Source: JAAZNV01 sp035358315
Lineage (GTDB): Bacteria; Patescibacteriota; WWE3; UBA101185; UBA10185
Length of the DNA: 59,688 bases
Direction of reading: 5' to 3'
Assembly: GCA_035358315.1 (NCBI GenBank)
Contig: DAOPPB010000001.1
Span: 1-59,688, forward strand
Shown: positions 25,847 to 34,071 of the stretch, piece by piece
Position numbering within the stretch: the first letter of the stretch is position 1
Layout of the letters: the number at the start of each line of letters is the position of its first letter
Notes under the pieces: generated by a model
Database searches by the model: none
What the model was told of the DNA's origin: nothing
What the model saw: only the letters and a program-made list of their open reading frames with translations
Translations under genes and position numbers: made by a program

Positions 25847-26827
25847 ATGAATCAGGAATATCTTAAAAACGAGATTGATAAGTTAGATGGGGAGGTAAAA
25901 AAGAATCTTGATTTGTTGGAAAAAGAAAAAGATGAAGAAATGAAGAAAATGATTGAGGAAGAGATAGAAACATTGAAAAAACAAAAAACAGAATTAGAAC
26001 AATCCCTGAGTAATTTTTCCGACAGCTACCACCAGAAAGACAAAAACTCCGAGGAACAGGATGAAATACCAGCTATTGATGAAAACACGGCTATACTGGA
26101 AATAAGATCGGGAGCTGGTGGAGATGAGGCAGGTCTTTTTGCAAGAGATTTATATAGGATGTATTCAAGATATGGAGAAAAATCCGGGTGGAAAATAACG
26201 GAAACCTATGTTAATGAAAACGAGGCTGGAGGTATAAAAACATTAACAGCTGAAATAAAAGGTCAAAATGTATATAACCTGCTCAAATACGAGTCAGGAG
26301 TTCACAGGGTACAAAGAATACCTATAACTGAAGCCGCAGGAAGAATACATACATCAACTGCTACAGTAGCGATTCTCCCAAAATTCAAAAGAATAGAAAT
26401 TGAGATCAAACCTGAGGACCTGAAATGGGATTTTTTCAGGTCGGGTGGAAAAGGAGGACAGAATGTAAATAAAGTATCCACCGCCGTCAGATTAACGCAC
26501 ATTCCGACAGGAACCGTAGTTGAGTGCCAGGAAGAAAGATTTCAGGGAAGAAATAGGGAAAAAGCTTTGGAAATACTACGCTCTAAACTATATTCCGAAA
26601 TGCAGGAGCAAAAGGTTAAGAATATTTCGGATTTAAGATCGTCCCAGGTAGGTTCGGCAGAAAGAAGCGAAAAAATAAGAACATACAATTTCCCTCAGGA
26701 CAGAATTACCGACCACAGAATAAATAAAACTTGGCACAGTATTGAAAAGGTTATGGACGGAGAAATAGAAAATATCTTAAAAGAAACCAGAGAGGAAATG
26801 GAGCAGGCGGAGGCAGAAAGAAAATAA
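25847..26827 (+). CDS. prfA: Peptide chain release factor 1
   Basis: RF1 terminates translation at UAA and UAG. The 326-residue protein has the PCRF domain 'SGAGGDEAGLFARDLYRMY' (about 88-106), the codon-recognition tripeptide in the RF1-type position (P-I-T, 159-161, instead of P-A-T or P-V-T) and the peptidyl-hydrolysis G-G-Q (203-205) in 'SGGKGGQNVNKVSTAVR'. It is shorter at the N-terminus than E. coli RF1 (360). The window uses TGA stops, so an RF2 should be encoded elsewhere. Confidence 0.95.
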   Translation: MNQEYLKNEIDKLDGEVKKNLDLLEKEKDEEMKKMIEEEIETLKKQKTELEQSLSNFSDSYHQKDKNSEEQDEIPAIDENTAILEIRSGAGGDEAGLFARDLYRMYSRYGEKSGWKITETYVNENEAGGIKTLTAEIKGQNVYNLLKYESGVHRVQRIPITEAAGRIHTSTATVAILPKFKRIEIEIKPEDLKWDFFRSGGKGGQNVNKVSTAVRLTHIPTGTVVECQEERFQGRNREKALEILRSKLYSEMQEQKVKNISDLRSSQVGSAERSEKIRTYNFPQDRITDHRINKTWHSIEKVMDGEIENILKETREEMEQAEAERK

Positions 26828-26831
26828 GTTC

Positions 26832-27986
26832 TTAATCGTTGGGCATTTCAGCAAGTGTTGCACTAATTGTTAGTTCTTTTCCGCTTCTATCTATTGTTAA
26901 AGTTACTTTATCCCCAACCTCCAAAGTACTTATAACCTTTGATAAAGTATTTTCACCTGTAATTTTTTCGTTGTTTACCTTCAAAATTATATCTCCCCTC
27001 TTCAAACCGGCTTTATCTGCAGGAGAATTTTGCATAACAGAAGAAACATAAGCGCCTTCAGGCATATTCCTGGATTTGGCCAGCTCCTTTGTGATCAGAA
27101 CGTATGAAACACCCAAATAAGGTCTCACTATTTTTCCCTTTTCTATAAAAGAAGCCAAGATGGGTTTGACAACATTAACTGGAATCGCGAAACCAATATT
27201 TTCCGCGCCTAGTGTCGTCGCTACATTAACGCCTATTACCTGACCGGATGAATTTAACAAAGGACCACCAGAATTTCCGGGATTTAAAGCCGCATCCGTT
27301 TGAATAACATTTTCATATGTTTTCCGCTGTCCAAAACCCGAAGAGGCCTGCACTTCTCTGGCTGTACCTGATATAACACCTACCGTAACGGTATTATCAA
27401 ATCTCCCAAGAGCATTTCCTATAGCAATAGCTTTTTGCCCGACTTTCAGACTATCGGAATCACCGAACTCCACTGTAGGAAGATTTCTTGCGGTTATTTC
27501 CAAAATCGCGATATCGGAATACTCATCCAGATGGATCTTATCAACGGAGTAAGTCGTTCCATCCTTTAACACAACCGAGTATTCCCCGTTCGGATCATTT
27601 ACTACATGACTGTTTGTAATTATCAAACCATTGGAATCAACAATAAAACCGGTTCCTATTCCCGATTCATACGTGTCGGTAAATCCGGAAAAAATATCAA
27701 AATCTGTAGTTTTCACAACAATAGAAACAACAGCAGGAGAAACTTTGTCGACAACACTTATAGTTTCGGACTCTTCCTGCACTATTTTCTGATTAACAAT
27801 TTCAACCGGGCCTTCATACTTCTTCTCTTTTTCTTTGAATAGACCTGATTCTCTGAAAATTCCGCTGAAAATCTCAGAACTTCTTTCCCTTAACAGAGAC
27901 CAATTGTATTTAAAAACAGGAAAAAATACGAGTATAAAAATCGCTATGGATACAAAAAGTATTATTCTTTTCTTACCTTTTGACAT
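26832..27986 (-). CDS. HtrA/DegP-like serine protease
   Basis: A membrane-anchored extracytoplasmic protease of 384 residues. One N-terminal anchor (about 8-26), a trypsin-like domain with H127 ('ITNSHVV'), D158 ('YSDIAILEI') and S239 ('NPGNSGGPLL'), and one PDZ domain (about 290-380, 'NSPADKAGLKRGDIILKVN'). Such proteins degrade or refold damaged envelope proteins. It has its own -10 (TATAAT 12 bases before the ATG) but follows ctpA on the same strand, so an envelope proteolysis cluster is likely. Confidence 0.93.
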   Translation of the reverse strand: MSKGKKRIILFVSIAIFILVFFPVFKYNWSLLRERSSEIFSGIFRESGLFKEKEKKYEGPVEIVNQKIVQEESETISVVDKVSPAVVSIVVKTTDFDIFSGFTDTYESGIGTGFIVDSNGLIITNSHVVNDPNGEYSVVLKDGTTYSVDKIHLDEYSDIAILEITARNLPTVEFGDSDSLKVGQKAIAIGNALGRFDNTVTVGVISGTAREVQASSGFGQRKTYENVIQTDAALNPGNSGGPLLNSSGQVIGVNVATTLGAENIGFAIPVNVVKPILASFIEKGKIVRPYLGVSYVLITKELAKSRNMPEGAYVSSVMQNSPADKAGLKRGDIILKVNNEKITGENTLSKVISTLEVGDKVTLTIDRSGKELTISATLAEMPND

Positions 27987-28010
27987 ATATCAGCGCAGAT
28001 TATAAACAGA

Positions 28011-29225
28011 TTAAAATTCTTTTGCAAGTTCAATTGCTTTATTAAGCTGAGCATCAACACCGTTACTCAAATCTTCGTCTGTTATTTCAACTTTAATATC
28101 CGGCTCCAATCCTTTTCCATGAACCCATTCTTTTTTGGGAGTAAGCCATTTTGCTATTGTTATGTGCAATCCAGAATTGTCATTGAAATCCTTGGCATCC
28201 TGTATAGTTCCTTTTCCGAAAGATTTCTCCCCGATTAACTTTGCTCCGATGTTATCCCTAAGAGCCGCTGCCAATATTTCAGAAGCGGAAGCACTACCCT
28301 GGTCTATCAACACAAATACAGCCGGAACATCTTTAAACACACCAACTTTAGAAGTTTTAAATGGTATCTGTTCCCCCATTGATGTTTCCTCGTATAAAAC
28401 CGTTTTATCACGGAAAAAGTCTTCTGAAATATGAATAGCCGACTCAAGATAACCACCCGGGTTTCCCCTTACATCTACGATTATTGCATCTAATTCCGGC
28501 ATTTTCACATTTACTTCGGAAGCCACTCTATCCCATTCCGTATTTGTATCGGTTCCGAATCTACTAATTCTTATGTAAGCCGTCCCATCACCCTTATCTT
28601 CCCATGTTACACTGGAAACGGTAATTACTCCCCTGGTAACTATAACTTCCCTGGGAGCTTCCGTGCCGGTCTGGAGAACTAATTTAACAGTTGTTCCGGA
28701 ATCTCCCCTGATTAAAGCAACCGCTTCACTGACATCCATTCCCGCAGTACTTTTGTCATCTATCTGTAATATCTTATCACCCGGTTTTGCACCCGCATTT
28801 TTGGCGGGAGACCCGTCAAAAGGGGAAACAATTATTAGGTTACCGTCTTTTAAACTAAGTTCCGCTCCGATGCCCTCATATCTTCCCCCCATTGAGTCCA
28901 TAAAACTCTCATTAACATCGGGAGGCAAAAAAGATGTGTAGGGATCACCTAAGGAATTAACCATACCGCTGATGGCTCCGTACATCATCTTTTTCTGGTC
29001 AATCGGTCTTTCCAAATATGTCGAATTCAGAAGATCCCATACTTCCCAAAAAAGTGAGAAATCTAATTTTCCGTCCGGAGGAAATTTATTGGTTATCTCA
29101 ATTTTTGGTGGATCTTTTCTTACTTCAAAAACAAAACCTCTCTTACCGAAGTAATACCCCCCGTAAAAAAACCCGATGGCTATCAAAACAGTTATTAAAA
29201 TACGTTGAAATTTCCTAAATTTCAT
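28011..29225 (-). CDS. ctpA: C-terminal processing protease (S41 family, CtpA/CtpB)
   Basis: The 404-residue protease has an N-terminal membrane anchor (about 8-27), a PDZ domain ('YEGIGAEL...GDKILQIDDKS', about 112-190) and the S41 tail-protease domain with 'DVRGNPGGYLESA' (251-263), the serine motif G-S-A-S-A-S-E (310-316) and catalytic K338 in 'SFGKGTIQ'. It trims C-termini of secreted proteins. It follows the KOW/MutL-like pair by six bases and so is probably co-transcribed with them. Confidence 0.93.
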   Translation of the reverse strand: MKFRKFQRILITVLIAIGFFYGGYYFGKRGFVFEVRKDPPKIEITNKFPPDGKLDFSLFWEVWDLLNSTYLERPIDQKKMMYGAISGMVNSLGDPYTSFLPPDVNESFMDSMGGRYEGIGAELSLKDGNLIIVSPFDGSPAKNAGAKPGDKILQIDDKSTAGMDVSEAVALIRGDSGTTVKLVLQTGTEAPREVIVTRGVITVSSVTWEDKGDGTAYIRISRFGTDTNTEWDRVASEVNVKMPELDAIIVDVRGNPGGYLESAIHISEDFFRDKTVLYEETSMGEQIPFKTSKVGVFKDVPAVFVLIDQGSASASEILAAALRDNIGAKLIGEKSFGKGTIQDAKDFNDNSGLHITIAKWLTPKKEWVHGKGLEPDIKVEITDEDLSNGVDAQLNKAIELAKEF

Positions 29226-29231
29226 AAAAAT

Positions 29232-30257
29232 CTACTCAACTATCAAAAAGTTCGGGGATTTTATCTCCGCGCTTTTATCATTCAATCCGAACTTAACAAA
29301 TATACTAGATTCGGCAACTCTGTCAACCACCCCGACCCACCCAAAGTACGGCTTTTGAAGAACCTGAACACTCATGCCACTTTCTACATTTTTAACATAC
29401 TCGGGATGATCTCTTTCGTCTCTATTTTTACCTGAAGTTTTTTTATCCGATTTTGCTGAAAATCTACTTAAGTCTTCCTTTCTTACAGGAACTCTCAGAA
29501 TATTTTTTTCACCTTCAAAAAAGACATATCTATAAGAAACTGAGCTTAAAAACTTATAAACATCTTCGGGAGTTCTTATTTCCCCAAATCCCGAAAATAC
29601 TCCTAAAGCAAGGTTGTACTTTTGGGCAAGTTCAAAAACCTCGCTGTGAACACTTCCCGCAATAACGGCGGATACGCCCAACTCATAAGCCCGTTTTGCA
29701 ACATCCAAGCCTACGTTGTTTCCGATATAAATTATCTTTTTCCTGGAATCTTTTATGAATTTCTCCAAATAAGAGGTTTTCAAAACGTCGGAAGGATTAG
29801 GAAAAACTACCAACTCACCTGATGTGTACACATTTGTACTAGCTGAAAAAAGAATATCTTTAGACTGCGATTCTATCAACGCGGATTTATTCTCAAAAAG
29901 AGATCTGATTTTCCCCCAAACACCGGACAGTAATATGTAATCCCTCTCTGCTTCCTCAAAAATATATCCCTTTCCCCTTGTTTCCACTAAATTGCCATCA
30001 TATGGAGCATAAAATTTCTCTTTTCCTGTCTTTCCGACAAGACTACCCGCATAATAAAACTTTTTGGGAGGGTTAAAATCAACGGGTTTAAATTTCCCGG
30101 GAAGAATTTTTGAATTTTGCGAGAAACGACACTTGCCCAAAGGGCTGAAGGGCTCAACGAAATCCTCCGGCTTAACAAGCCACTCACCATCAACGGGAAA
30201 AACCCTCTCTACCAAGCAATTATTTTCGGTTATTCTCCTTAGAACGGGAGCCAGCAT
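29232..30257 (-). CDS. KOW-motif protein, partner of the MutL-like protein
   Basis: The 341-residue protein has a beta-rich first half ('LGKC', 'YAPYDGNLVETRGKGYIF'), a Rossmann-like middle ('KIIYIGNNVGLDVAKRAYELG', 'VSAVIAGSV') and a C-terminal KOW-like segment 'GMSVQVLQKPYFGWVGVVDRV' (about 297-317). From memory of the families, Chloroflexota and CPR genomes carry a similar protein next to a glutamate-mutase-L-like (MutL) gene, which is the arrangement here (one base apart). No biochemical role is known to me. Confidence 0.45.
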   Translation of the reverse strand: MLAPVLRRITENNCLVERVFPVDGEWLVKPEDFVEPFSPLGKCRFSQNSKILPGKFKPVDFNPPKKFYYAGSLVGKTGKEKFYAPYDGNLVETRGKGYIFEEAERDYILLSGVWGKIRSLFENKSALIESQSKDILFSASTNVYTSGELVVFPNPSDVLKTSYLEKFIKDSRKKIIYIGNNVGLDVAKRAYELGVSAVIAGSVHSEVFELAQKYNLALGVFSGFGEIRTPEDVYKFLSSVSYRYVFFEGEKNILRVPVRKEDLSRFSAKSDKKTSGKNRDERDHPEYVKNVESGMSVQVLQKPYFGWVGVVDRVAESSIFVKFGLNDKSAEIKSPNFLIVE

Positions 30258-30258
30258 A

Positions 30259-31284
30259 TTATTTTTTATTTAAAATTACCTCAAACTGCTTCATACAATC
30301 ATTTAATAATTTGACATCAGAATAAATACTTTTATTTTCCACTCTAGTATCAAAAATCAATCCGATTTCTCCTCCCATTGTTCTGATATCTATAGTTCCA
30401 AGACCGTGGCTCTTAACTGATAATCTAGCCGGATTTTCGAGCTTTACCGGAAGAACAAAAATCTTGTTTTCTTCAATTTCAATAAACTGGTCGTCACCTA
30501 ATCCCGTACTAAGTAGACATTCACAAGCCCCGCCGGTACGGATAAACAACCCAGATTTTTCAAAATATTTCCAAATATCCTGGACTAAACTTCTATCGTA
30601 CATTTGAATTGTCTTAGAGAGAGCAAAAGAATTGAATTTATCCAGATAAACCTCAAAAATCCCCAAACCCCGTAATATTTCCAGTATAAGAATGTAATCT
30701 GATTCTCTATACGGAATTTTTTGAGAAAATCTTCCGCCAGTAAAAACCAACTTACGCCCAGATTCGAAAATGAATTTTTCGGGAATTTTCTCGCATATTT
30801 GGGAATCAACGCTGATCTGAGAAGAAATGTCCTCAGGAATTATTTGCGGATAACAAAAAAAGTTAGCCTCATCATCCTGCTCTCCAAAGGCCTCTCCCTC
30901 AGAATAGCGTCTCTCCCCCCAGTATGTTTCCTGCGAGCTGATTATTCCTTCGGTCATAAACGCACAGTTATTGACAAAAACCGGAGTCATTTCGTTTGAA
31001 TTTTCAATTAAAGAAGACACCCCAACTGACAGTTTGGTTTTTATATCGAGTTCGAGAGGCTCAAAAAAACTACTGATTAATATGCTGCATAAATTCGGTT
31101 TAACCCCCCTGTCAAGAAGAACCTTTTCAACCAGATAGGTATAAAATTGCTTTTCATTGCATTGGTTAGAAAATATCCCTTTGGAATAAACATACGGAAA
31201 ACTGAACAACTCAACATCCTTCTTGCTTTTTTTAAAAAGGAAATCCACACCGGAAACATCAAAATGAGCAGCTAATAGAGACAT
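30259..31284 (-). CDS. MutL (glutamate mutase L)-like ASKHA-fold protein
   Basis: The 341-residue protein resembles the C-terminal part of the MutL/GlmL-like proteins found without glutamate mutase in Chloroflexota and CPR: 'LVFTGGRFSQKIPYRESDYI' (GG-loop), 'IFEVYLDKFNSFALSKT', and a final 'TIDIRTMGGEIGLIFDTR'. The N-terminal half is degenerate and no ATP-binding motif is clear. It has an extended -10 six bases before the ATG and heads the operon 30259-29232-ctpA. The link to an envelope protease hints at a role outside amino-acid metabolism, but this is inference. Confidence 0.45.
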   Translation of the reverse strand: MSLLAAHFDVSGVDFLFKKSKKDVELFSFPYVYSKGIFSNQCNEKQFYTYLVEKVLLDRGVKPNLCSILISSFFEPLELDIKTKLSVGVSSLIENSNEMTPVFVNNCAFMTEGIISSQETYWGERRYSEGEAFGEQDDEANFFCYPQIIPEDISSQISVDSQICEKIPEKFIFESGRKLVFTGGRFSQKIPYRESDYILILEILRGLGIFEVYLDKFNSFALSKTIQMYDRSLVQDIWKYFEKSGLFIRTGGACECLLSTGLGDDQFIEIEENKIFVLPVKLENPARLSVKSHGLGTIDIRTMGGEIGLIFDTRVENKSIYSDVKLLNDCMKQFEVILNKK

Positions 31285-31290
31285 GAATAT

Positions 31291-31299
31291 ATAATACCA
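31291..31299 (-). promoter_or_regulatory. Extended -10 (TGG-TATTAT) 6 nt before the MutL-like gene
   Basis: Minus strand TGGTATTAT-ATATTC-ATG; predicted leaderless mRNA for the MutL-like/KOW/ctpA operon. Confidence 0.6.
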
Positions 31300-31302
31300 T
31301 CA

Positions 31303-31560
31303 CTAGAGCGCGTGTCTATCGGTATAAGGAAGCAAACCCATGTATCGGGCTTTTTTTATCTCTTTTGCAAGAAGTCGTTGATTTTTGGCTGTCAAGCCGC
31401 TGTACTTTTGAGGAAGTATCTTTCCTCTCTCGTTTATAAATCTCCTCAAAACAAGAACTTCCTTATAATCCGGCTTGGTTCCGGTTTCAGTAAAATAGCA
31501 GTTTTTAACTACTGGGAATTTTCTTTCTCTTCTTATTTTTTTATCCTTGCTATTTATCAT
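31303..31560 (-). CDS. rpsR: Ribosomal protein bS18
   Basis: The 85-residue basic protein contains the S18 signature 'VLRRFINERGKILPQKYSGLTAKNQRLLAKEIKKAR' pattern in short: 'NERGKILPQKYSGLT', then 'QRLLAKEIKKARYMGLLPY'. It sits in the 30S platform next to bS6. It closes the rpsF-ssb-rpsR cluster, but here a 189-bp gap with a very GC-rich hairpin separates it from ssb. Confidence 0.95.
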   Translation of the reverse strand: MINSKDKKIRRERKFPVVKNCYFTETGTKPDYKEVLVLRRFINERGKILPQKYSGLTAKNQRLLAKEIKKARYMGLLPYTDRHAL

Positions 31561-31701
31561 AATTATCTCCTAATTAATTTCGACTACTTGATTCCCAAAG
31601 TATTTTAGCAAAAAAGGCGGTGCAGGAAAAACATTCGACCAAACGGACGCACTACGACTCGTTCATGAACATGTACAGACAAACGCATAAGGCTGAAGGA
31701 G

Positions 31702-31728
31702 GGCCGCTCCGCCTCCGGCGGAGCGGCC
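31702..31728. repeat. Perfect GC-only palindrome between ssb and rpsR
   Basis: GGCCGCTCCGCC (31702-31713), loop TCC, GGCGGAGCGGCC (31717-31728): a perfect 12-bp stem with only one A/T base per arm, in an AT-rich genome. It is not followed by a T-run on either strand, so it is not a classical terminator; an mRNA-processing or stability hairpin is possible. Confidence 0.7.
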
Positions 31729-31749
31729 ACAATTATACTTAAACTCCGC

Positions 31750-32220
31750 TTATTTGCTTTCCTCCGAGGCGCTATCTAAATCCCCAAGATCCAGATCATC
31801 AAGATTTACTTCCTCTTCGGGACCAACCTCCTCCGATTCATGGAAATCAATATCCTCTATTTCTTCTTCGGACTCTTCTCCTGCTTTTTTAGGAGTCAGG
31901 ATTATCATATCGTCTATAATAATTTCGGTTTTGTACCTTTTTTTACCGTCTTCTCCGACCCAATCTCTGGTCTGAAGTCTTCCCTCCACAAAAACCTTCA
32001 TTCCTTTCTTAAGAAGCTGCCCGCATATTTCAGCCAATTTATTCCAAGCAACAACGTTATGAAAGTCAACAGATTGCTTTTTTTCTCCCTGCGTAACCCA
32101 CTCTCTGTTAGTGGCTATTACAAAACTTGCTACTGCATTCCCCTGGGGAGTGTATCTTACCTCAGGGTCTCTTGTCAGATTACCTATAAGCATTACTTTA
32201 TTCAGATTCCTGGATGCCAT
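31750..32220 (-). CDS. ssb: Single-stranded DNA-binding protein
   Basis: The 156-residue protein has the OB fold start 'NLNKVMLIGNLTRDPEVRYTPQGNAVASF' in pieces: 'VMLIGNLTRDPEVRY', 'SVDFHNVVAWNKLAEIC', 'VFVEGRLQTRDW'. The tail is strongly acidic ('EEEVNLDDLDLGDLDSASEE') but does not end in the usual D-D-x-I-P-F, so docking of partner proteins may differ. It covers ssDNA in replication and repair. Located between rpsF and rpsR as in many bacteria. Confidence 0.95.
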   Translation of the reverse strand: MASRNLNKVMLIGNLTRDPEVRYTPQGNAVASFVIATNREWVTQGEKKQSVDFHNVVAWNKLAEICGQLLKKGMKVFVEGRLQTRDWVGEDGKKRYKTEIIIDDMIILTPKKAGEESEEEIEDIDFHESEEVGPEEEVNLDDLDLGDLDSASEESK

Positions 32221-32242
32221 AGTGTCTCCTTGCCTCCTCTGC

Positions 32243-32524
32243 TCATTTCTGAGCAGTAACTAGATACCTTACCAAACCGTTTATCAGGTTTAGTTTTTCT
32301 TTTAAATTTTTGATAACAGAAGAATCAATTTCAAAAGTAAAAACATCATAAAATCCTTCGGTGTTATGATTTATTTCGTATGCAAACTTTCTTCTTCCCC
32401 AAAAATCGTTTTTTACATCCTTTGCTCCCATAGAGCTAAGAATTTCCGATACTTTCCCGGAAAGCGCCTTTGCCCCTTCCTCACCGAGCTCGTTTTTATA
32501 AATTGTCATCATCTCGTATTTCAT
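32243..32524 (-). CDS. rpsF: Ribosomal protein bS6
   Basis: The 93-residue protein starts 'MKYEMMTIYKNELGEEGA', has 'DVKNDFWGRRKFAYEINHNTEGFYDVFTF' in pieces matching S6 ('WGRRKFAYEI', 'GFYDVFTFE'), and ends 'GLVRYLVTAQK'. It binds bS18 on the 30S platform. It heads the rpsF-ssb-rpsR cluster; 'AAAGG' seven bases before the ATG may serve as ribosome-binding site. Confidence 0.94.
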   Translation of the reverse strand: MKYEMMTIYKNELGEEGAKALSGKVSEILSSMGAKDVKNDFWGRRKFAYEINHNTEGFYDVFTFEIDSSVIKNLKEKLNLINGLVRYLVTAQK

Positions 32525-32623
32525 TTTTAACCTTTATCTAAAACTATAGTCAAATTATATATTTAAAACTACGGCTGTCCATATTTGTTACTCTACTTAC
32601 AATAGAATAACAAAGGACCGAAA

Positions 32624-32850
32624 AATGTTATCAAAATTCAGAAAAAAGGCAAGTACTACCGATTTTATACTAGAAATTAGTGATAATGGTCTTTGATAAG
32701 AAAGCTGCAGAGGAAGAGATAGATGAAATTAAAGATTTTTATGAGGACTATACAAAAGTTGTTATTGACATAAAAAGATGGACTCTAGCTATAGAAGAAA
32801 GACATTAGGTTGATCAAAGATAAATATTCTCTGAACTGCGGCATCCAGGT
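32624..32850 (+). pseudogene. Decayed DUF5674-like gene
   Basis: The frame 32686-32808 reads MVFDKKAAEEEIDEIKDF, then 'YTKVVIDIKRWTLAIEERH' and TAG; past the stop, 'VDQR', a second stop and 'IFSELRHPG' continue. From memory this resembles DUF5674 proteins ('KVVVDIEKGILAGGGELH..C'), cut by stops, with a possible first part in another frame from an ATG at 32624. It occupies most of the 344-bp gap between rpsF and ychF on the opposite strand. Assignment is from pattern memory only. Confidence 0.4.
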
Positions 32851-32868
32851 TAAGTGAGAATTAAAAAT

Positions 32869-33987
32869 TTAAACACTGAATCTAAAAACTGCCACATCTC
32901 CATCCTGCATAACATAATCCTTCCCCTCAAGCCTTATCAAACCCTTTTCTTTAGCGGTTTTTAAGCTTCCTATTTCCACTAAAGTTTCGTAATTTATTAT
33001 CTCGGCGGATATAAAACCTCTTTCAAAATCCGTGTGAATTTCCCCAGCGGCTTGTGGAGCTTTTGAACCTTTTTTAATTGTCCATGCCCGTACCTCTTTA
33101 GGACCCGCTGTGAAAAATGTATTCAATCCTAAAATTTCGTATCCTTTTTTTATCAATTTATCCAAACCGGAATATTCAATCCCAAGTTCTTTTAAGTAAC
33201 TTTCCCGTTCATTTTTATCAAAATCAGCCAGTTCGGCCTCTAATTTTGCGCAAATTACTATGGCGTCTTCTAAACCTTTAGGAAGCTTTTGTTCACTTTT
33301 TTTACTCAAATATTCCTCTTCTACATTCAGAACGTAAATCTGGGGTTTAAGAGTTAACAAATTTAATTCTTTGGAAGATTCTAATTCTTCTTCACTTAGC
33401 TCCAAGTCACTCGCAAAAACACCGTTGTTTAACCCTTCTAAAATTTTCTTTGCCGTTTCGTATTTTAATTTTACTTCCTTATCCGCCGAACCTTTAACTT
33501 CCTTTTCCAGTTTTTCCATTACTTTTTCAAGTGATTGAATATCCGCGAGCATAAGCTCCGTATTTACGGTTTGTCTGTCATTTTCAGGATTCTCCGAACC
33601 TGCTCTTACAACATTTTCATCTTCAAAAGCCCTGACAACATGGGCAATAGCATTTACCTCTCTGATATGCCCCAAAAAGGCATTTCCAAGCCCCTCTCCT
33701 TTTGACGCTCCTTTTACCAAACCTGCGATATCATAGAACTTTACCACCGCAGGAGTTACTTTTTCCGGTATTTCCCTGCCCTCAAAACCTCTACCGTAGT
33801 CATTTACAACTATTTTGCACAATTCTTCCAACCTATGATCGGGAACATCTACAACACCTACATTTGGCTCAATGGTAGCAAATGGATAATTTGCGGCTAA
33901 GGCGGCCTGGCGTTTTAATAATGCATTAAAAAGTGTGGATTTACCGACGTTTGGGAGCCCGATTATTCCTATTGATAGTGATGACAT
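32869..33987 (-). CDS. ychF: Ribosome-binding ATPase/GTPase YchF
   Basis: The 372-residue Obg-family P-loop protein has G1 'GLPNVGKSTLFNALLKR' (10-26), the G3 region 'VKFYDIAGLVKGASKGEGLGNAFL' in pieces ('YDIAGLVKGASKGEG'), a coiled coil (about 140-190) and the C-terminal TGS domain ('FFTAGPKEVRAWTI', 'AAGEIHTDFERGFI'). YchF binds ribosomes and prefers ATP. TGCTAAAAT lies six bases before the ATG, so the mRNA is probably leaderless. Confidence 0.96.
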   Translation of the reverse strand: MSSLSIGIIGLPNVGKSTLFNALLKRQAALAANYPFATIEPNVGVVDVPDHRLEELCKIVVNDYGRGFEGREIPEKVTPAVVKFYDIAGLVKGASKGEGLGNAFLGHIREVNAIAHVVRAFEDENVVRAGSENPENDRQTVNTELMLADIQSLEKVMEKLEKEVKGSADKEVKLKYETAKKILEGLNNGVFASDLELSEEELESSKELNLLTLKPQIYVLNVEEEYLSKKSEQKLPKGLEDAIVICAKLEAELADFDKNERESYLKELGIEYSGLDKLIKKGYEILGLNTFFTAGPKEVRAWTIKKGSKAPQAAGEIHTDFERGFISAEIINYETLVEIGSLKTAKEKGLIRLEGKDYVMQDGDVAVFRFSV

Positions 33988-33993
33988 AGAGTT

Positions 33994-34002
33994 ATTTTAG
34001 CA
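33994..34002 (-). promoter_or_regulatory. Extended -10 (TGC-TAAAAT) 6 nt before ychF
   Basis: Minus strand TGCTAAAAT-AACTCT-ATG. Identical nonamer to those before def (57191-57199) and gyrA (4192-4200). Confidence 0.65.
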
Positions 34003-34071
34003 GTGGGGGAAAAAAATTAAAATGAAAACCTTAATTAACTTTCATCACAAAGACTACCCACATGGTTAAAC

